From the IMG/VR virus record IMGVR_UViG_3300045009_000122, positions 1-22,781 of that record: DNA of 22,781 nucleotides; one strand, written 5' to 3'. The number at the start of each line of letters is the position of its first letter. Within the stretch, counting starts at the first letter, position 1. The notes below the pieces were generated by a model, which was not told where the DNA came from, ran no database searches, and saw nothing but the letters and a program-made list of their open reading frames with translations. Shown here piece after piece: positions 14,855 through 20,738 of this stretch. A program made the translations under genes and the position numbers. The DNA comes from a virus.

Positions 14855-15378
14855 TATGATAATCCTGCTTTCATTGATCCCCAAGTTCCATTGCCTTTAC
14901 TTGCACCAACAATAATTATTCCTGAAGTTGCTGCTTTTGCTACCACGCCAATTACACCTCCACCTGTTGTTGGTTGTGTTTCGGTAAGTCCTCCACCTGC
15001 TGCAACATATAGTCTATTTCCAATAGTAAAAGAAGAAGTATTAACTCCACTAAATACTCCTGTTAATACAACAACACCATCAGATGTATTTGTCATAGTT
15101 GCTTGCGCTAAACCAATTACAGGAAATGTTGATAATGTGCTTGCATTTGATTTTGCAACTCTTGGTTTTGTTGCGCCATGGTCAATAATATAAACAGGAT
15201 CGCCTTTTGTTATTGTTACACCGCTTGTATTTGAAACTTCTAATGTAAGATACGGAAGTCCAAGGTTAGGTAAAATAGCATCAATTGCTTCTGCCAAATT
15301 TTGAATATCCTCATGTACGTTAACACTATCAGATGATAATGGATAGGGCAAGTCGTAATTCGTGGTTTCCGCTGGCAT
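14854..15378 (-). CDS. Virion structural protein, fibre-associated
   Basis: 174 residues. The N-terminus TTNYDLPYPLSSDSVNVHEDIQNLAEAID is a pattern I associate with fibre-module proteins of actinobacterial phages. The rest is a Gly/Val/Thr-rich beta region (VTITKGDPVYI, FPVIGLAQATM, GNRLYVAAGGGLTETQP, GVIGVVAKAATSGIIIVG) similar to small capsid-decoration or tail-spike head domains. ATG at 15378 lies six bases after the -10 box TATAAT and has no Shine-Dalgarno, so the mRNA should start at the start codon. First gene of the leftward unit that diverges from the lysin. Confidence 0.68.
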   Translation of the reverse strand: MPAETTNYDLPYPLSSDSVNVHEDIQNLAEAIDAILPNLGLPYLTLEVSNTSGVTITKGDPVYIIDHGATKPRVAKSNASTLSTFPVIGLAQATMTNTSDGVVVLTGVFSGVNTSSFTIGNRLYVAAGGGLTETQPTTGGGVIGVVAKAATSGIIIVGASKGNGTWGSMKAGLS

Positions 15379-15384
15379 GTATTT

Positions 15385-15393
15385 ATTATATCA
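15385..15393 (-). promoter_or_regulatory. Extended -10 promoter of the leftward structural unit, leaderless
   Basis: TGATATAAT on the minus strand, six bases before the ATG at 15378, which places the expected transcription start exactly on the start codon. It faces the lysin promoter across about 80 bases. Confidence 0.7.
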
Positions 15394-15410
15394 CTTTCAC
15401 TAAAAATAAA

Positions 15411-15431
15411 TATTAACATTGTGTGTTAATA
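15411..15431. promoter_or_regulatory. Perfect dyad between divergent promoters, candidate operator
   Basis: TATTAACA and TGTTAATA, perfect eight-base arms with a five-base spacer, centred on 15421. It lies between the leftward structural promoter (15385-15393) and the rightward lysin promoter (15454-15483), the usual place for a regulator that controls both. Confidence 0.5.
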
Positions 15432-15453
15432 CGTATAATATATCATATTTAAT

Positions 15454-15483
15454 TTGACATATTGTTTCAAAATATGTTATACT
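15454..15483 (+). promoter_or_regulatory. Lysin promoter: -35 TTGACA, extended -10 TGTTATACT
   Basis: TTGACA at 15454-15459, an 18-base spacer and TATACT at 15478-15483 preceded by TGT. This is the only promoter in the window with a perfect -35. The spacer contains a second dyad, ACATATT/AATATGT (15457-15477), that could also bind a regulator. Confidence 0.8.
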
Positions 15484-15510
15484 GGTGCTATGGCACCATT
15501 AAGGTGTCAT
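15484..15510 (+). promoter_or_regulatory. Alternative hairpins at the 5' end of the lysin mRNA
   Basis: GGTGC/GCACC (15484-15497) and TGGCACC/GGTGTCA (about 15491-15509, one G-T pair) share the GCACC arm and cannot form together. With transcription starting near 15490, the second would be the first structure of the mRNA, about 10 bases before the AGGAGG ribosome site at 15521-15526. Confidence 0.45.
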
Positions 15511-15532
15511 TCTGTTTCTTAGGAGGTAAAAC

Positions 15533-16087
15533 TTGATACGTAATAAGAAACTATCTGGGGGCTGGGCTTTATCATTTGCTTTGATCATGATTTTTGGTGT
15601 TCAAATTGATGCTTTTGCTCAGAATAATTTATTAGGAAAACAGGGGCTAAATGCTACAACCGCTGACAAAGCGGTTTTTTTGGTCTCTAAGACTAATAGA
15701 GATAAAATACTAGAAAAGTACGAAAACGCAACATCTTTAACTGATTCTCAATTGATAGAATTATTAAAGTTTGTTGGTTTTACTGGCAAAGGTCTTAAGA
15801 TTGCTTATGCTGTAGCAAAGGCAGAAAGTAATGGCAGGCCTTATGCATATAATGGAAACAAGGAAACCTTTGATCAAAGTTACGGCATATTTCAGATTAA
15901 TATGATATCTTTGCTTGGAGAAAGACGTCGTGACAAGTTTGATTTAAATCATAACGCAGATTTGTTTAATCCAGTCATAAATGCTGAAGTTGCATATTTT
16001 ATGACAAATGGCGGGGTAGATTGGAAAGCCTGGTCTTCCTACAATACTGGTGCTATTAATAAGTGGTTAAATAAATACCCTGGATAA
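15533..16087 (+). CDS. Secreted lysozyme/transglycosylase-like lysin
   Basis: 184 residues from a TTG at 15533 with AGGAGG six to seven bases upstream; the only plus-strand gene. An N-terminal signal sequence (basic RNKK, hydrophobic 11-22, AFA|Q near residue 29) indicates export by the host Sec system. The rest has a lysozyme-like/SLT pattern: IAYAVAKAESNGRPYAYN with likely catalytic Glu98, then DQSYGIFQINM (114-124), then NPVINAEVAYFM with a C-terminal DWKAWSSYNTGAINKW. It probably cleaves peptidoglycan glycan strands, either for lysis or during entry. A signal-bearing endolysin can reach the wall without a holin. Own promoter and terminator separate it from the flanking structural genes. 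Host-derived wall enzyme is the main alternative. Confidence 0.82.
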   Translation: MIRNKKLSGGWALSFALIMIFGVQIDAFAQNNLLGKQGLNATTADKAVFLVSKTNRDKILEKYENATSLTDSQLIELLKFVGFTGKGLKIAYAVAKAESNGRPYAYNGNKETFDQSYGIFQINMISLLGERRRDKFDLNHNADLFNPVINAEVAYFMTNGGVDWKAWSSYNTGAINKWLNKYPG

Positions 16088-16100
16088 TTTAGGAAATAAA

Positions 16101-16133
16101 AATACCCCCTTGCTTTTGGCTTGGGGGTTTTTA
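16101..16133. terminator. Intrinsic terminator after the lysin (probably bidirectional)
   Basis: CCCCC (16105-16109) pairs with GGGGG (16123-16127) around a 13-base loop, followed by five T on the plus strand and preceded by an A-rich run, so it also reads as GGGGG with a T-rich tail on the minus strand. It lies between the convergent ends of the lysin and the 16156-16371 gene. Confidence 0.82.
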
Positions 16134-16150
16134 TTAACTATCTTGGGGGA

Positions 16151-16256
16151 TTCTGCTATAAGCCCAACGCCTGCAAATCATCAACAGTTAAACCTAATGC
16201 TACTAATTTAGCCTGTGCTGCTGCTTTGGCTTCCGCCTTTGCTTGGGCTTCGGCTC
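16151..16256. repeat. DNA repeat, copy 1 (C-terminal part of small partner gene)
   Basis: About 100 bases encoding the AKAEAKAAAQAKL-ALGLTVDDL-ALGL end. It is strongly similar at DNA level to 17913-18010 and 18976-19080, with long identical runs such as GCTTGGGCTTCGG and ATCAACAGTTAAACC. Confidence 0.75.
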
Positions 16257-16371
16257 TTCTAATTATGGCTAATTCTTGGTCTGCTTCATAAATAGCCAAT
16301 TCATTATCATTCATTTCTCTATCAATGTAAGTGCCATCATTTTGATATATTCTTGTTATAGGTCTTGTCAT
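16156..16371 (-). CDS. Small Ala-rich fibre partner protein, copy D
   Basis: 71 residues. A short N-terminal part (ITRIYQNDGTYIDREMNDNELA) is followed by a charged, Ala/Glu/Lys-rich helix and the end AQAKLVALGLTVDDLQALGL shared with three paralogs in the window. The helix is likely a coiled coil or helical hairpin. The start overlaps the stop of the preceding adhesin gene as TAATG, so the two are translationally coupled. Position after a fibre gene suggests an assembly helper or a small structural subunit; the biochemical role is not known to me. It ends facing the lysin terminator. Confidence 0.72.
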   Translation of the reverse strand: MTRPITRIYQNDGTYIDREMNDNELAIYEADQELAIIRRAEAQAKAEAKAAAQAKLVALGLTVDDLQALGL

Positions 16372-16907
16372 TATTTCACTCCATAAATATAAACTGTGCC
16401 ACTTGTCCAGGTTCCTGAATCTGGGAAAAAAGTAACTGTTGTAATTGCTGATGTTGTATTCAATAGTGCTTTACCACCTCTAGCAGACCAATTAGATGAG
16501 GCGGTGTAATAGTTACCATAACCCCATAAATCAACTGTTTTCCAAGTAGTAGTATTTGTATAATCATAAATATTTAACCAAGCAGTCAAATTTGAGGCGC
16601 CATTATCAATTTGGTCACCAAAATAAATTGCAATATTACCAAAAGGACCTGATGTTTGTGTGCCGCTTTCCGAAGTATATCCAGATGTAGCGCCATTCAT
16701 TCTAAAACCAAGATAGGTTCCGTCAGTTGCAGGTCTTGCTTGTCTGATAATTATCTGTAAATTTATGTAATTTTGACTAAGACTTGAACTGGTTACACTT
16801 GCACCTGATAAACTTAATGTTTCAAGTAAAGTCATACCACCACTTGAAGGTGTAGCCACACCCAATATGCCATCAATAGAACTAGATGGGATTGTTAACG
16901 AACCCAT
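16371..16907 (-). CDS. Tail adhesin (beta-sandwich, LYGIK family), short form
   Basis: 178 residues from an ATG at 16907, one base after the preceding stop, with GGAG ten bases upstream; an in-frame GTG at 16928 would add seven residues and overlap. The first ~27 residues carry the VATPSSGGMTL junction also found inside two larger fibres, and the rest is the shared C-terminal domain: SQNYINLQIIIRQARPATDG, then YDYTNTTTWKTVDLWG, then TTSAITTVTFFPDSGTWTSGTVYIYGVK. It therefore looks like the distal half of a fibre made as a separate protein, with its proximal half perhaps supplied by the 17271-17840 gene. Confidence 0.7.
   Translation of the reverse strand: MGSLTIPSSSIDGILGVATPSSGGMTLLETLSLSGASVTSSSLSQNYINLQIIIRQARPATDGTYLGFRMNGATSGYTSESGTQTSGPFGNIAIYFGDQIDNGASNLTAWLNIYDYTNTTTWKTVDLWGYGNYYTASSNWSARGGKALLNTTSAITTVTFFPDSGTWTSGTVYIYGVK
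16827..16857. repeat. Fibre-junction DNA repeat, copy 1
   Basis: A stretch encoding PSSGGMTL that is identical over 28 bases (TAAAGTCATACC onward on the plus strand) to 18632-18659 and 19689-19716. It marks the boundary between fibre shaft and C-terminal adhesin domain. Confidence 0.75.
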
Positions 16908-16908
16908 A

Positions 16909-17235
16909 TTACACGATCTCCACTCCACTTATATGGAAAGTCACAGCAGTTGTTACTGCACTTGCTGTAATTTGCATATTAGATGTTGTTGCATTGTATG
17001 GAAGAACTTGTTTAAGATCAATTAGTTGAGTTGTACTTGGTGCTACCGCCGAAGTTGCAGCAAAAGCAATTCCACCAATATTTAATGAAAATGTTGATGT
17101 TGATGCTAGTGGATTACATACTGCAATGTTTGTTACAACAGTGGTCATGCCTGAAGTTCCAACGGTATACAAAACGCCAGCGGTGCCAGATGTTGTTGCA
17201 GCACCTCTATAAAGTACTTTAGTTGTTGTAGCCAT
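16909..17235 (-). CDS. Small beta-rich structural protein of fibre module
   Basis: 108 residues, Thr/Ser/Ala/Val-rich. TTTKVLYRGAATTSGTAGVLYTVG, VVTNIAVCNP, FSLNIGGIAF, LIDLKQVLPYNATTSN and FHISGVEIV form a beta-sandwich pattern that recurs as small proteins beside fibre genes in aquatic phages. ATG at 17235 with AGGAGG and an extended -10 box 22 bases upstream. It starts the transcription unit that includes the short adhesin and partner D. It could trimerise as a knob or cap; no enzymatic motif is seen. Confidence 0.68.
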   Translation of the reverse strand: MATTTKVLYRGAATTSGTAGVLYTVGTSGMTTVVTNIAVCNPLASTSTFSLNIGGIAFAATSAVAPSTTQLIDLKQVLPYNATTSNMQITASAVTTAVTFHISGVEIV

Positions 17236-17257
17236 TAATTACTACCTCCTATTCTTT

Positions 17258-17266
17258 ATTATATCA
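17258..17266 (-). promoter_or_regulatory. Extended -10 promoter before the 108-residue gene
   Basis: TGATATAAT on the minus strand, 22 bases before the ATG at 17235, with AGGAGG inside the leader. Confidence 0.68.
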
Positions 17267-17270
17267 CTTC

Positions 17271-17840
17271 TTAAATTGCATCCATTAGTAAAAGTGTTAA
17301 TTCGTCTATAACACTTCCTGGACCGCCTGCAGCACTCAAAACAATATCTCCTGATGCTGTTACTGTTTCAGTTAATGTTGGTGCAGTCAAAGTCTTATTG
17401 CTCATTGTCATTGTATTGCTTGTAGTAGCAACAAATGTTGTGTCTACCGTTAAAGTTACGCTGCCAGCGCTTCCGCCTCCGCTCAAACCTGTGCCTGCTA
17501 CTACTGCAGAAATATCACCATCATTAGCAACCCAATCAGATCCATTGTAGTATTGCCATTGATTTATTGTGGTACCGCCAGCATCTTGACGAACAAATGC
17601 AACTGTTCCATGGACAGGAGATGCAATTGCTGCGTTTCTTGCAGCGGGATTTAAAAAGTTATTAATACCCTCCCTAGAAGTCAGGGAATCTTCAAAAGAA
17701 ATATCATTAGCAAAAGAATGAACACCTGTCCAATCATATCCAGAAGAGGTATCTACAATTCCAGACATTTGAAACCAGGTATCAGATGAAAGTTGATACA
17801 TATACCCTGGTCTACCTGTATAGTTAAATGATGCTGGCAT
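17271..17840 (-). CDS. Fibre proximal half lacking a C-terminal adhesin domain
   Basis: 189 residues. The N-terminus (PASFNYTGRPGYMYQLSSDTWFQMSGI) is paralogous to that of the 410-residue fibre at 19209-20441 (TFNTDSPRPAYVYDSTDDVWYPLAGV). The middle has GDISAVVAGTGLSGGGSAGSVTL, shared with the 267-residue fibre. It stops after GPGSVIDELTLLLMDAI, without the shaft and adhesin found in its relatives. ATG at 17840 lies six bases after the -10 box and has no Shine-Dalgarno, so it is probably leaderless. It may be a degenerate fibre or a real base piece that assembles with the separately encoded adhesin at 16371-16907. Confidence 0.68.
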   Translation of the reverse strand: MPASFNYTGRPGYMYQLSSDTWFQMSGIVDTSSGYDWTGVHSFANDISFEDSLTSREGINNFLNPAARNAAIASPVHGTVAFVRQDAGGTTINQWQYYNGSDWVANDGDISAVVAGTGLSGGGSAGSVTLTVDTTFVATTSNTMTMSNKTLTAPTLTETVTASGDIVLSAAGGPGSVIDELTLLLMDAI

Positions 17841-17846
17841 ATTGTT

Positions 17847-17855
17847 ATTATAGCA
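17847..17855 (-). promoter_or_regulatory. Extended -10 promoter, leaderless gene
   Basis: TGCTATAAT on the minus strand, six bases before the ATG at 17840, so transcription should begin at the start codon. No Shine-Dalgarno. Confidence 0.68.
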
Positions 17856-17912
17856 GATTTACTTGCTATGACTCCCTTCGGTTTTTTGGATTGAGGTTTG
17901 ACATTTTAAGGT

Positions 17913-18010
17913 TTACAACCCCAAAGCAGTTAAATCATCAACAGTTAAACCAAGTGCTTCCAACTTAGCCTGCGCTACTGCTTTGGCTTCTGCCTTTGCT
18001 TGGGCTTCGG
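17913..18010. repeat. DNA repeat, copy 2 (C-terminal part of small partner gene)
   Basis: Matches 18976-19080 and 16151-16256 through most of its length; differences are scattered single bases. It encodes the AKAEAKAVAQAKLEALGLTVDDLTALGL end. Confidence 0.75.
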
Positions 18011-18122
18011 TTTCATAAGCATCTGCTTTGGCTTGGTCTATTGCCTGTTGTTGTAATTCGTCAGCATTAAGTTCACGCTTAACAATTTCGCCAGTTTCAC
18101 AATTAATAATTAATTTCGTCAT
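17913..18122 (-). CDS. Small Ala-rich fibre partner protein, copy C
   Basis: 69 residues, paralog of the other three small partner proteins. The N-terminal TKLIINCETGEIVKRELNADELQQQA has the CETGE and acidic -EL patterns seen in copies A and B. A helical AQAKAEAKAVAQAKL region and ALGLTVDDLTALGL end follow. Start/stop overlap TAATG with the preceding fibre gene. The constant C-terminus and variable N-terminus suggest that one end contacts a common virion part and the other its own fibre, but this is inference. A 57-base gap with no gene follows before the next promoter. Confidence 0.72.
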   Translation of the reverse strand: MTKLIINCETGEIVKRELNADELQQQAIDQAKADAYETEAQAKAEAKAVAQAKLEALGLTVDDLTALGL

Positions 18123-18925
18123 TATGCAACCCCATATAATCTAATTGTAGTGTTTGTTTCATTTGAAAAAGTTGCAGAACCAGCAGTGCGAACTATATCT
18201 ATTGAACTTATTGCGCTAGTTGAATTGTAGTATCCAATAGTAAATCCGCCCCTTGCTACCCCTGCAGTATCACTTGCCTGTTTAAATAAATTAAATAAAT
18301 TGTATGTTTTAACTTTTGAAGTGGAAGTATAATTATCAATTATTAACCATCCATTGGCAGCACTACTACCGCCACCAGTGCAATTAACACCAAAAGCAGC
18401 CATACCTGCGTTATTTAATTGAGTATTTGTAAAAATAGCAACATCAAATCCGCCACCATACCAAAGATTTTGTCCGATATAATTGGAACCGCTATCATTA
18501 TTTAATCTAATTGAAAAGGCTGTAGCACTGGCTAAATGTGTTATACCAGACCAACATAATAATAATTGTTTGTGACTGCCTAATGATGTAAATGATAAAC
18601 TTGATAAAGCACTTGCAACTGTTTCAGATATTAAAGTCATACCACCACTTGAAGGTGTAGCCCAACTTGGAATACCGCCTGAAACTACCAAAGTCTGTGA
18701 CGTGGTACCAATACTTAACTTAGCCAGAGTATTAGCAGCAGATGCGTATAATATATCTCCTGTTGTGAAGGTTGATTGTGCTGTACCGCCGTTTGTAGCA
18801 GAAACGGGGGTATCAAGAGAAAGTGTTAAAGCACCACTTGATCCACCACCAGTTAGCCCTGTGCCAGCGGTAACTCCAGAAATATCTCCTGCTACATTTG
18901 ATGCATTGTCTCTGGCTCTTGTCAA
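18122..18925 (-). CDS. Tail fibre with C-terminal beta-sandwich adhesin
   Basis: 267 residues from a TTG at 18925 with AAGGAG six bases upstream. A short N-terminus (TRARDNASNVAGDISG) is followed by TGLTGGGSSGALTLSLDTPVSATNGGTAQSTFTTGD, the ASAANTLAKLSIGTTSQTL shaft and the PSSGGMTLIS junction, all nearly repeated in the 410-residue fibre. The C-terminal ~150 residues form the shared adhesin domain: SLGSHKQLLLCWSGI, then YTSTSKVKTYNLF, then NSTSAISSIDIVRT ending in IRLYGVA. The C-terminal part is diverged from its relatives while the shaft is conserved, which suggests exchange of the tip. Translationally coupled to partner copy C. Confidence 0.75.
   Translation of the reverse strand: MTRARDNASNVAGDISGVTAGTGLTGGGSSGALTLSLDTPVSATNGGTAQSTFTTGDILYASAANTLAKLSIGTTSQTLVVSGGIPSWATPSSGGMTLISETVASALSSLSFTSLGSHKQLLLCWSGITHLASATAFSIRLNNDSGSNYIGQNLWYGGGFDVAIFTNTQLNNAGMAAFGVNCTGGGSSAANGWLIIDNYTSTSKVKTYNLFNLFKQASDTAGVARGGFTIGYYNSTSAISSIDIVRTAGSATFSNETNTTIRLYGVA
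18632..18812. repeat. Fibre shaft/junction DNA repeat, copy 2
   Basis: 181 bases aligning without gaps to 19689-19869, with a perfect first 28 bases; it encodes the NGGTAQST to PSSGGMTL segment. Long enough for homologous recombination between the two fibre genes. Confidence 0.72.
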
Positions 18926-18948
18926 TTTATTCTCCTTAAACTGTTCTT

Positions 18949-18957
18949 ATTATATCA
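18949..18957 (-). promoter_or_regulatory. Extended -10 promoter before the 267-residue fibre
   Basis: TGATATAAT on the minus strand, 23 bases before the TTG at 18925, with AAGGAG in the leader. No -35. Confidence 0.67.
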
Positions 18958-18975
18958 GAATAACATTCTTAAAGA

Positions 18976-19080
18976 ATTCTGCTATAAACCCAACGCCTGC
19001 AAATCTTCAACAGTTAAACCAAGTGCTTCCAACTTAGCCTGTGCTGCTGCTTTGGCTTCTGCCTTTGCTTGGGCTTCGGC
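18976..19080. repeat. DNA repeat, copy 3 (C-terminal part of small partner gene)
   Basis: About 100 bases closely matching 16151-16256 and 17913-18010, including the shared ATTCTGCTATAA flank with copy 1, just beyond the stop codon. Confidence 0.75.
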
Positions 19081-19209
19081 TTTTGTTCTTGCTGCATTAG
19101 CAACATCCAATTCCATCTGAGCAATTTCCTCAGCATTAGCATCTCTGACAATTTCCTCGCCAGTTTGACAATTCACAATTTTTACTTGTGGTTTATTTGA
19201 TTTAGTCAT
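18982..19209 (-). CDS. Small Ala-rich fibre partner protein, copy B
   Basis: 75 residues; paralog of copies A, C and D. N-terminal KPQVKIVNCQTGEEIVRDANAEEIAQ, then an Ala/Lys/Glu helix and AAAQAKLEALGLTVEDLQALGL. The start shares its A with the stop of the 410-residue fibre gene (TAATG). The C-terminal half is nearly identical in DNA to copies C and D, the N-terminal half is not, so the duplications are recent or kept uniform by gene conversion. Confidence 0.72.
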   Translation of the reverse strand: MTKSNKPQVKIVNCQTGEEIVRDANAEEIAQMELDVANAARTKAEAQAKAEAKAAAQAKLEALGLTVEDLQALGL

Positions 19210-20441
19210 TATTTAATCCCGTAAAGTAGGGCTGTGCCTGATGTCATATTTCCTGAATTCATTTTTATTAAAATAGATGATATTGCAGTTGTTTGACGAT
19301 AAATAGCAGGATACGAACCAAAATAATGTGATGTTGTAGTTGTTGGATCCGTGGTTACAGCATAAGTAGTTGTAATTTTAAAAGTTGTTGAATTGGTATA
19401 ATCATAAATTTCGTGCATAATATGAGAATTGGTCACCGAATTGTCAAGTCCAGTTGTGCCAGCAATATCCATAGCACTAACAAAATAACCTGATAATATT
19501 GGGTTGTATGCATAATAAGGATTAACGCTACCAAAATATTGGTTTGTTGTTACTCCATTGTATTGAAGTTGTAAATAAGATCCATCTGTTGCTGGTAGTG
19601 GATTTCTTAAAACCAACCTAAGATCATTATAGATTTGCGGTATTGATGACAATGTAACAGATGCACCTGTCAATGTTGTTGTGCTAATTAAAGTCATACC
19701 ACCACTTGAAGGTGTAACCCAACTTGGAATACCGTCCACTACAGTTAAAGTTTGTGACGTAGTGCCAATACTTAATTTGGCTAAAGTATTAGCAGCAGAA
19801 GCGTAAAGCATGTCACCAGTTGTATAAGTTGATTGTGCTGTACCACCATTTGTAGCAGAAACAGGTGTGGTTAATGCAACTGAAGGAATAGGACCTGTAC
19901 CATTTGTTACTGTTATGCCTGTTCCTGCTGATACCGCCGTTAAATCGCCAGGATCTCCCCAAGTTAAACCAGTTGCGGTGCTTGAGTCAACTTTTAAATA
20001 TTGTCCAGCAGTTCCTACTGATAAAATTCCTGCGGTATTGTCTGCAGTACCCGCAATTAAATCACCTTTAGCATTAATTGATGTTGATAAGATTGCACTT
20101 GTTTTTTCAATATTCGACGGGTTAAAAGTAATAACCTCAACAATATCATTTGTAGTAAGTGCTGCTAATCCTGTAATAGATGTACCATTAGTTGCAGTAT
20201 AATCATCTGTTCGTACTAGTAATACACCGTTTAGATATACTTGCTCAGTACCCGCGGTATATGCCAAAGTTGCACCATTGTTATCAACTCCACTAATTGA
20301 GGTAGCACCGCTGGTGGCAGTAAAATAATATCTATCAACACTAGATCCAGGAGCAACACCTGCTAACGGATACCAGACGTCATCTGTTGAATCATAGACA
20401 TAGGCTGGTCTTGGTGAATCTGTATTAAATGTGGTTGGCAT
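19209..20441 (-). CDS. Long chimeric tail fibre with adhesin tip
   Basis: 410 residues, the most complete member of the array. An N-terminal attachment domain (TFNTDSPRPAYVYDSTDDVWYPLAGV) is followed by a YYFTATSGATSISGVDNNGATLAY unit with QVYLNGVLLVRTDDYTATNG, common in phage fibres. Then come a Gly/Thr-rich shaft with AGTGITVTNG and ASAANTLAKLSIGTTSQTL, the PSSGGMTL junction, and the C-terminal adhesin (SIPQIYNDLRLVLRNPLPATDG, then YDYTNSTTFKITTTYA, then QTTAISSILIKMNSGNMTSGTALLYGIK). ATG at 20441 with GGGAG and a promoter box 17 bases upstream. Coupled to partner copy B by TAATG. Probably host-receptor binding. Confidence 0.78.
   Translation of the reverse strand: MPTTFNTDSPRPAYVYDSTDDVWYPLAGVAPGSSVDRYYFTATSGATSISGVDNNGATLAYTAGTEQVYLNGVLLVRTDDYTATNGTSITGLAALTTNDIVEVITFNPSNIEKTSAILSTSINAKGDLIAGTADNTAGILSVGTAGQYLKVDSSTATGLTWGDPGDLTAVSAGTGITVTNGTGPIPSVALTTPVSATNGGTAQSTYTTGDMLYASAANTLAKLSIGTTSQTLTVVDGIPSWVTPSSGGMTLISTTTLTGASVTLSSIPQIYNDLRLVLRNPLPATDGSYLQLQYNGVTTNQYFGSVNPYYAYNPILSGYFVSAMDIAGTTGLDNSVTNSHIMHEIYDYTNSTTFKITTTYAVTTDPTTTTSHYFGSYPAIYRQTTAISSILIKMNSGNMTSGTALLYGIK
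19689..19869. repeat. Fibre shaft/junction DNA repeat, copy 3
   Basis: Gap-free counterpart of 18632-18812. The two copies are about 1.06 kb apart in direct orientation. Confidence 0.72.
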
Positions 20442-20458
20442 AGTTCTCCCTGTTTCTT

Positions 20459-20467
20459 ATTATAGCA
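20459..20467 (-). promoter_or_regulatory. Extended -10 promoter before the 410-residue fibre
   Basis: TGCTATAAT on the minus strand, 17 bases before the ATG at 20441; the leader carries GGGAG. Confidence 0.67.
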
Positions 20468-20489
20468 GATTTGTTTTATTTACCCGCTA

Positions 20490-20723
20490 TTATTTTATTA
20501 GTGCGTTGGCTTCTGCTTCTGTAAGACCAAGTCCCAATAGTTTTGCAAGTCCACTTGCTTTTGCTGCTGCTTCTGCTTCTGCTGCTGCATCTGCTGCTGC
20601 TTTTTCTGCTGCGTATGCTGCTGCGTCTGCTTCACGCTGTGCGATTTCTTCAGCGGTAAGGGGAATAATTTCCTGTACTCCCGTCTCACAATTTACTACT
20701 ATTTTAGTTAATGTTTCTGGCAT
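20490..20723 (-). CDS. Small Ala-rich fibre partner protein, copy A
   Basis: 77 residues, the most diverged of the four partner proteins. N-terminal ETLTKIVVNCETGVQEIIPLTAEEIAQ keeps the CETG and -EEIAQ pattern. The helix is almost pure Ala with Glu/Asp/Lys (AAYAAEKAAADAAAEAEAA), encoded by a low-complexity GCTGCT-like DNA tract. It ends LAKLLGLGLTEAEANALIK. The ATG at 20723 has AAAGGAG and lies 15 bases after the preceding adhesin stop. Unlike the other copies it is not overlapped, but the adhesin-then-partner order is the same. Confidence 0.72.
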   Translation of the reverse strand: MPETLTKIVVNCETGVQEIIPLTAEEIAQREADAAAYAAEKAAADAAAEAEAAAKASGLAKLLGLGLTEAEANALIK

Positions 20724-20738
20724 TGTTTTCTCCTTTCG

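Noticed and set aside
15379-15532. tRNA or other structured RNA gene in the largest intergenic region
   Set aside because: No cloverleaf or T-loop-like motif was found; the region is explained by divergent promoters, dyads and the lysin leader.
16151-19080. CRISPR-like or transposon repeats in the fibre region
   Set aside because: The repeats are coding, few, unevenly spaced and correspond to duplicated protein domains. No transposase, terminal inverted repeats or target duplications were seen.
20498-20689. Gln-rich ORF antisense/alternate frame over the small partner gene A
   Set aside because: It is a frame shadow of a GCT-repeat-rich alanine tract; it has no ribosome site and no similarity to the paralog genes.
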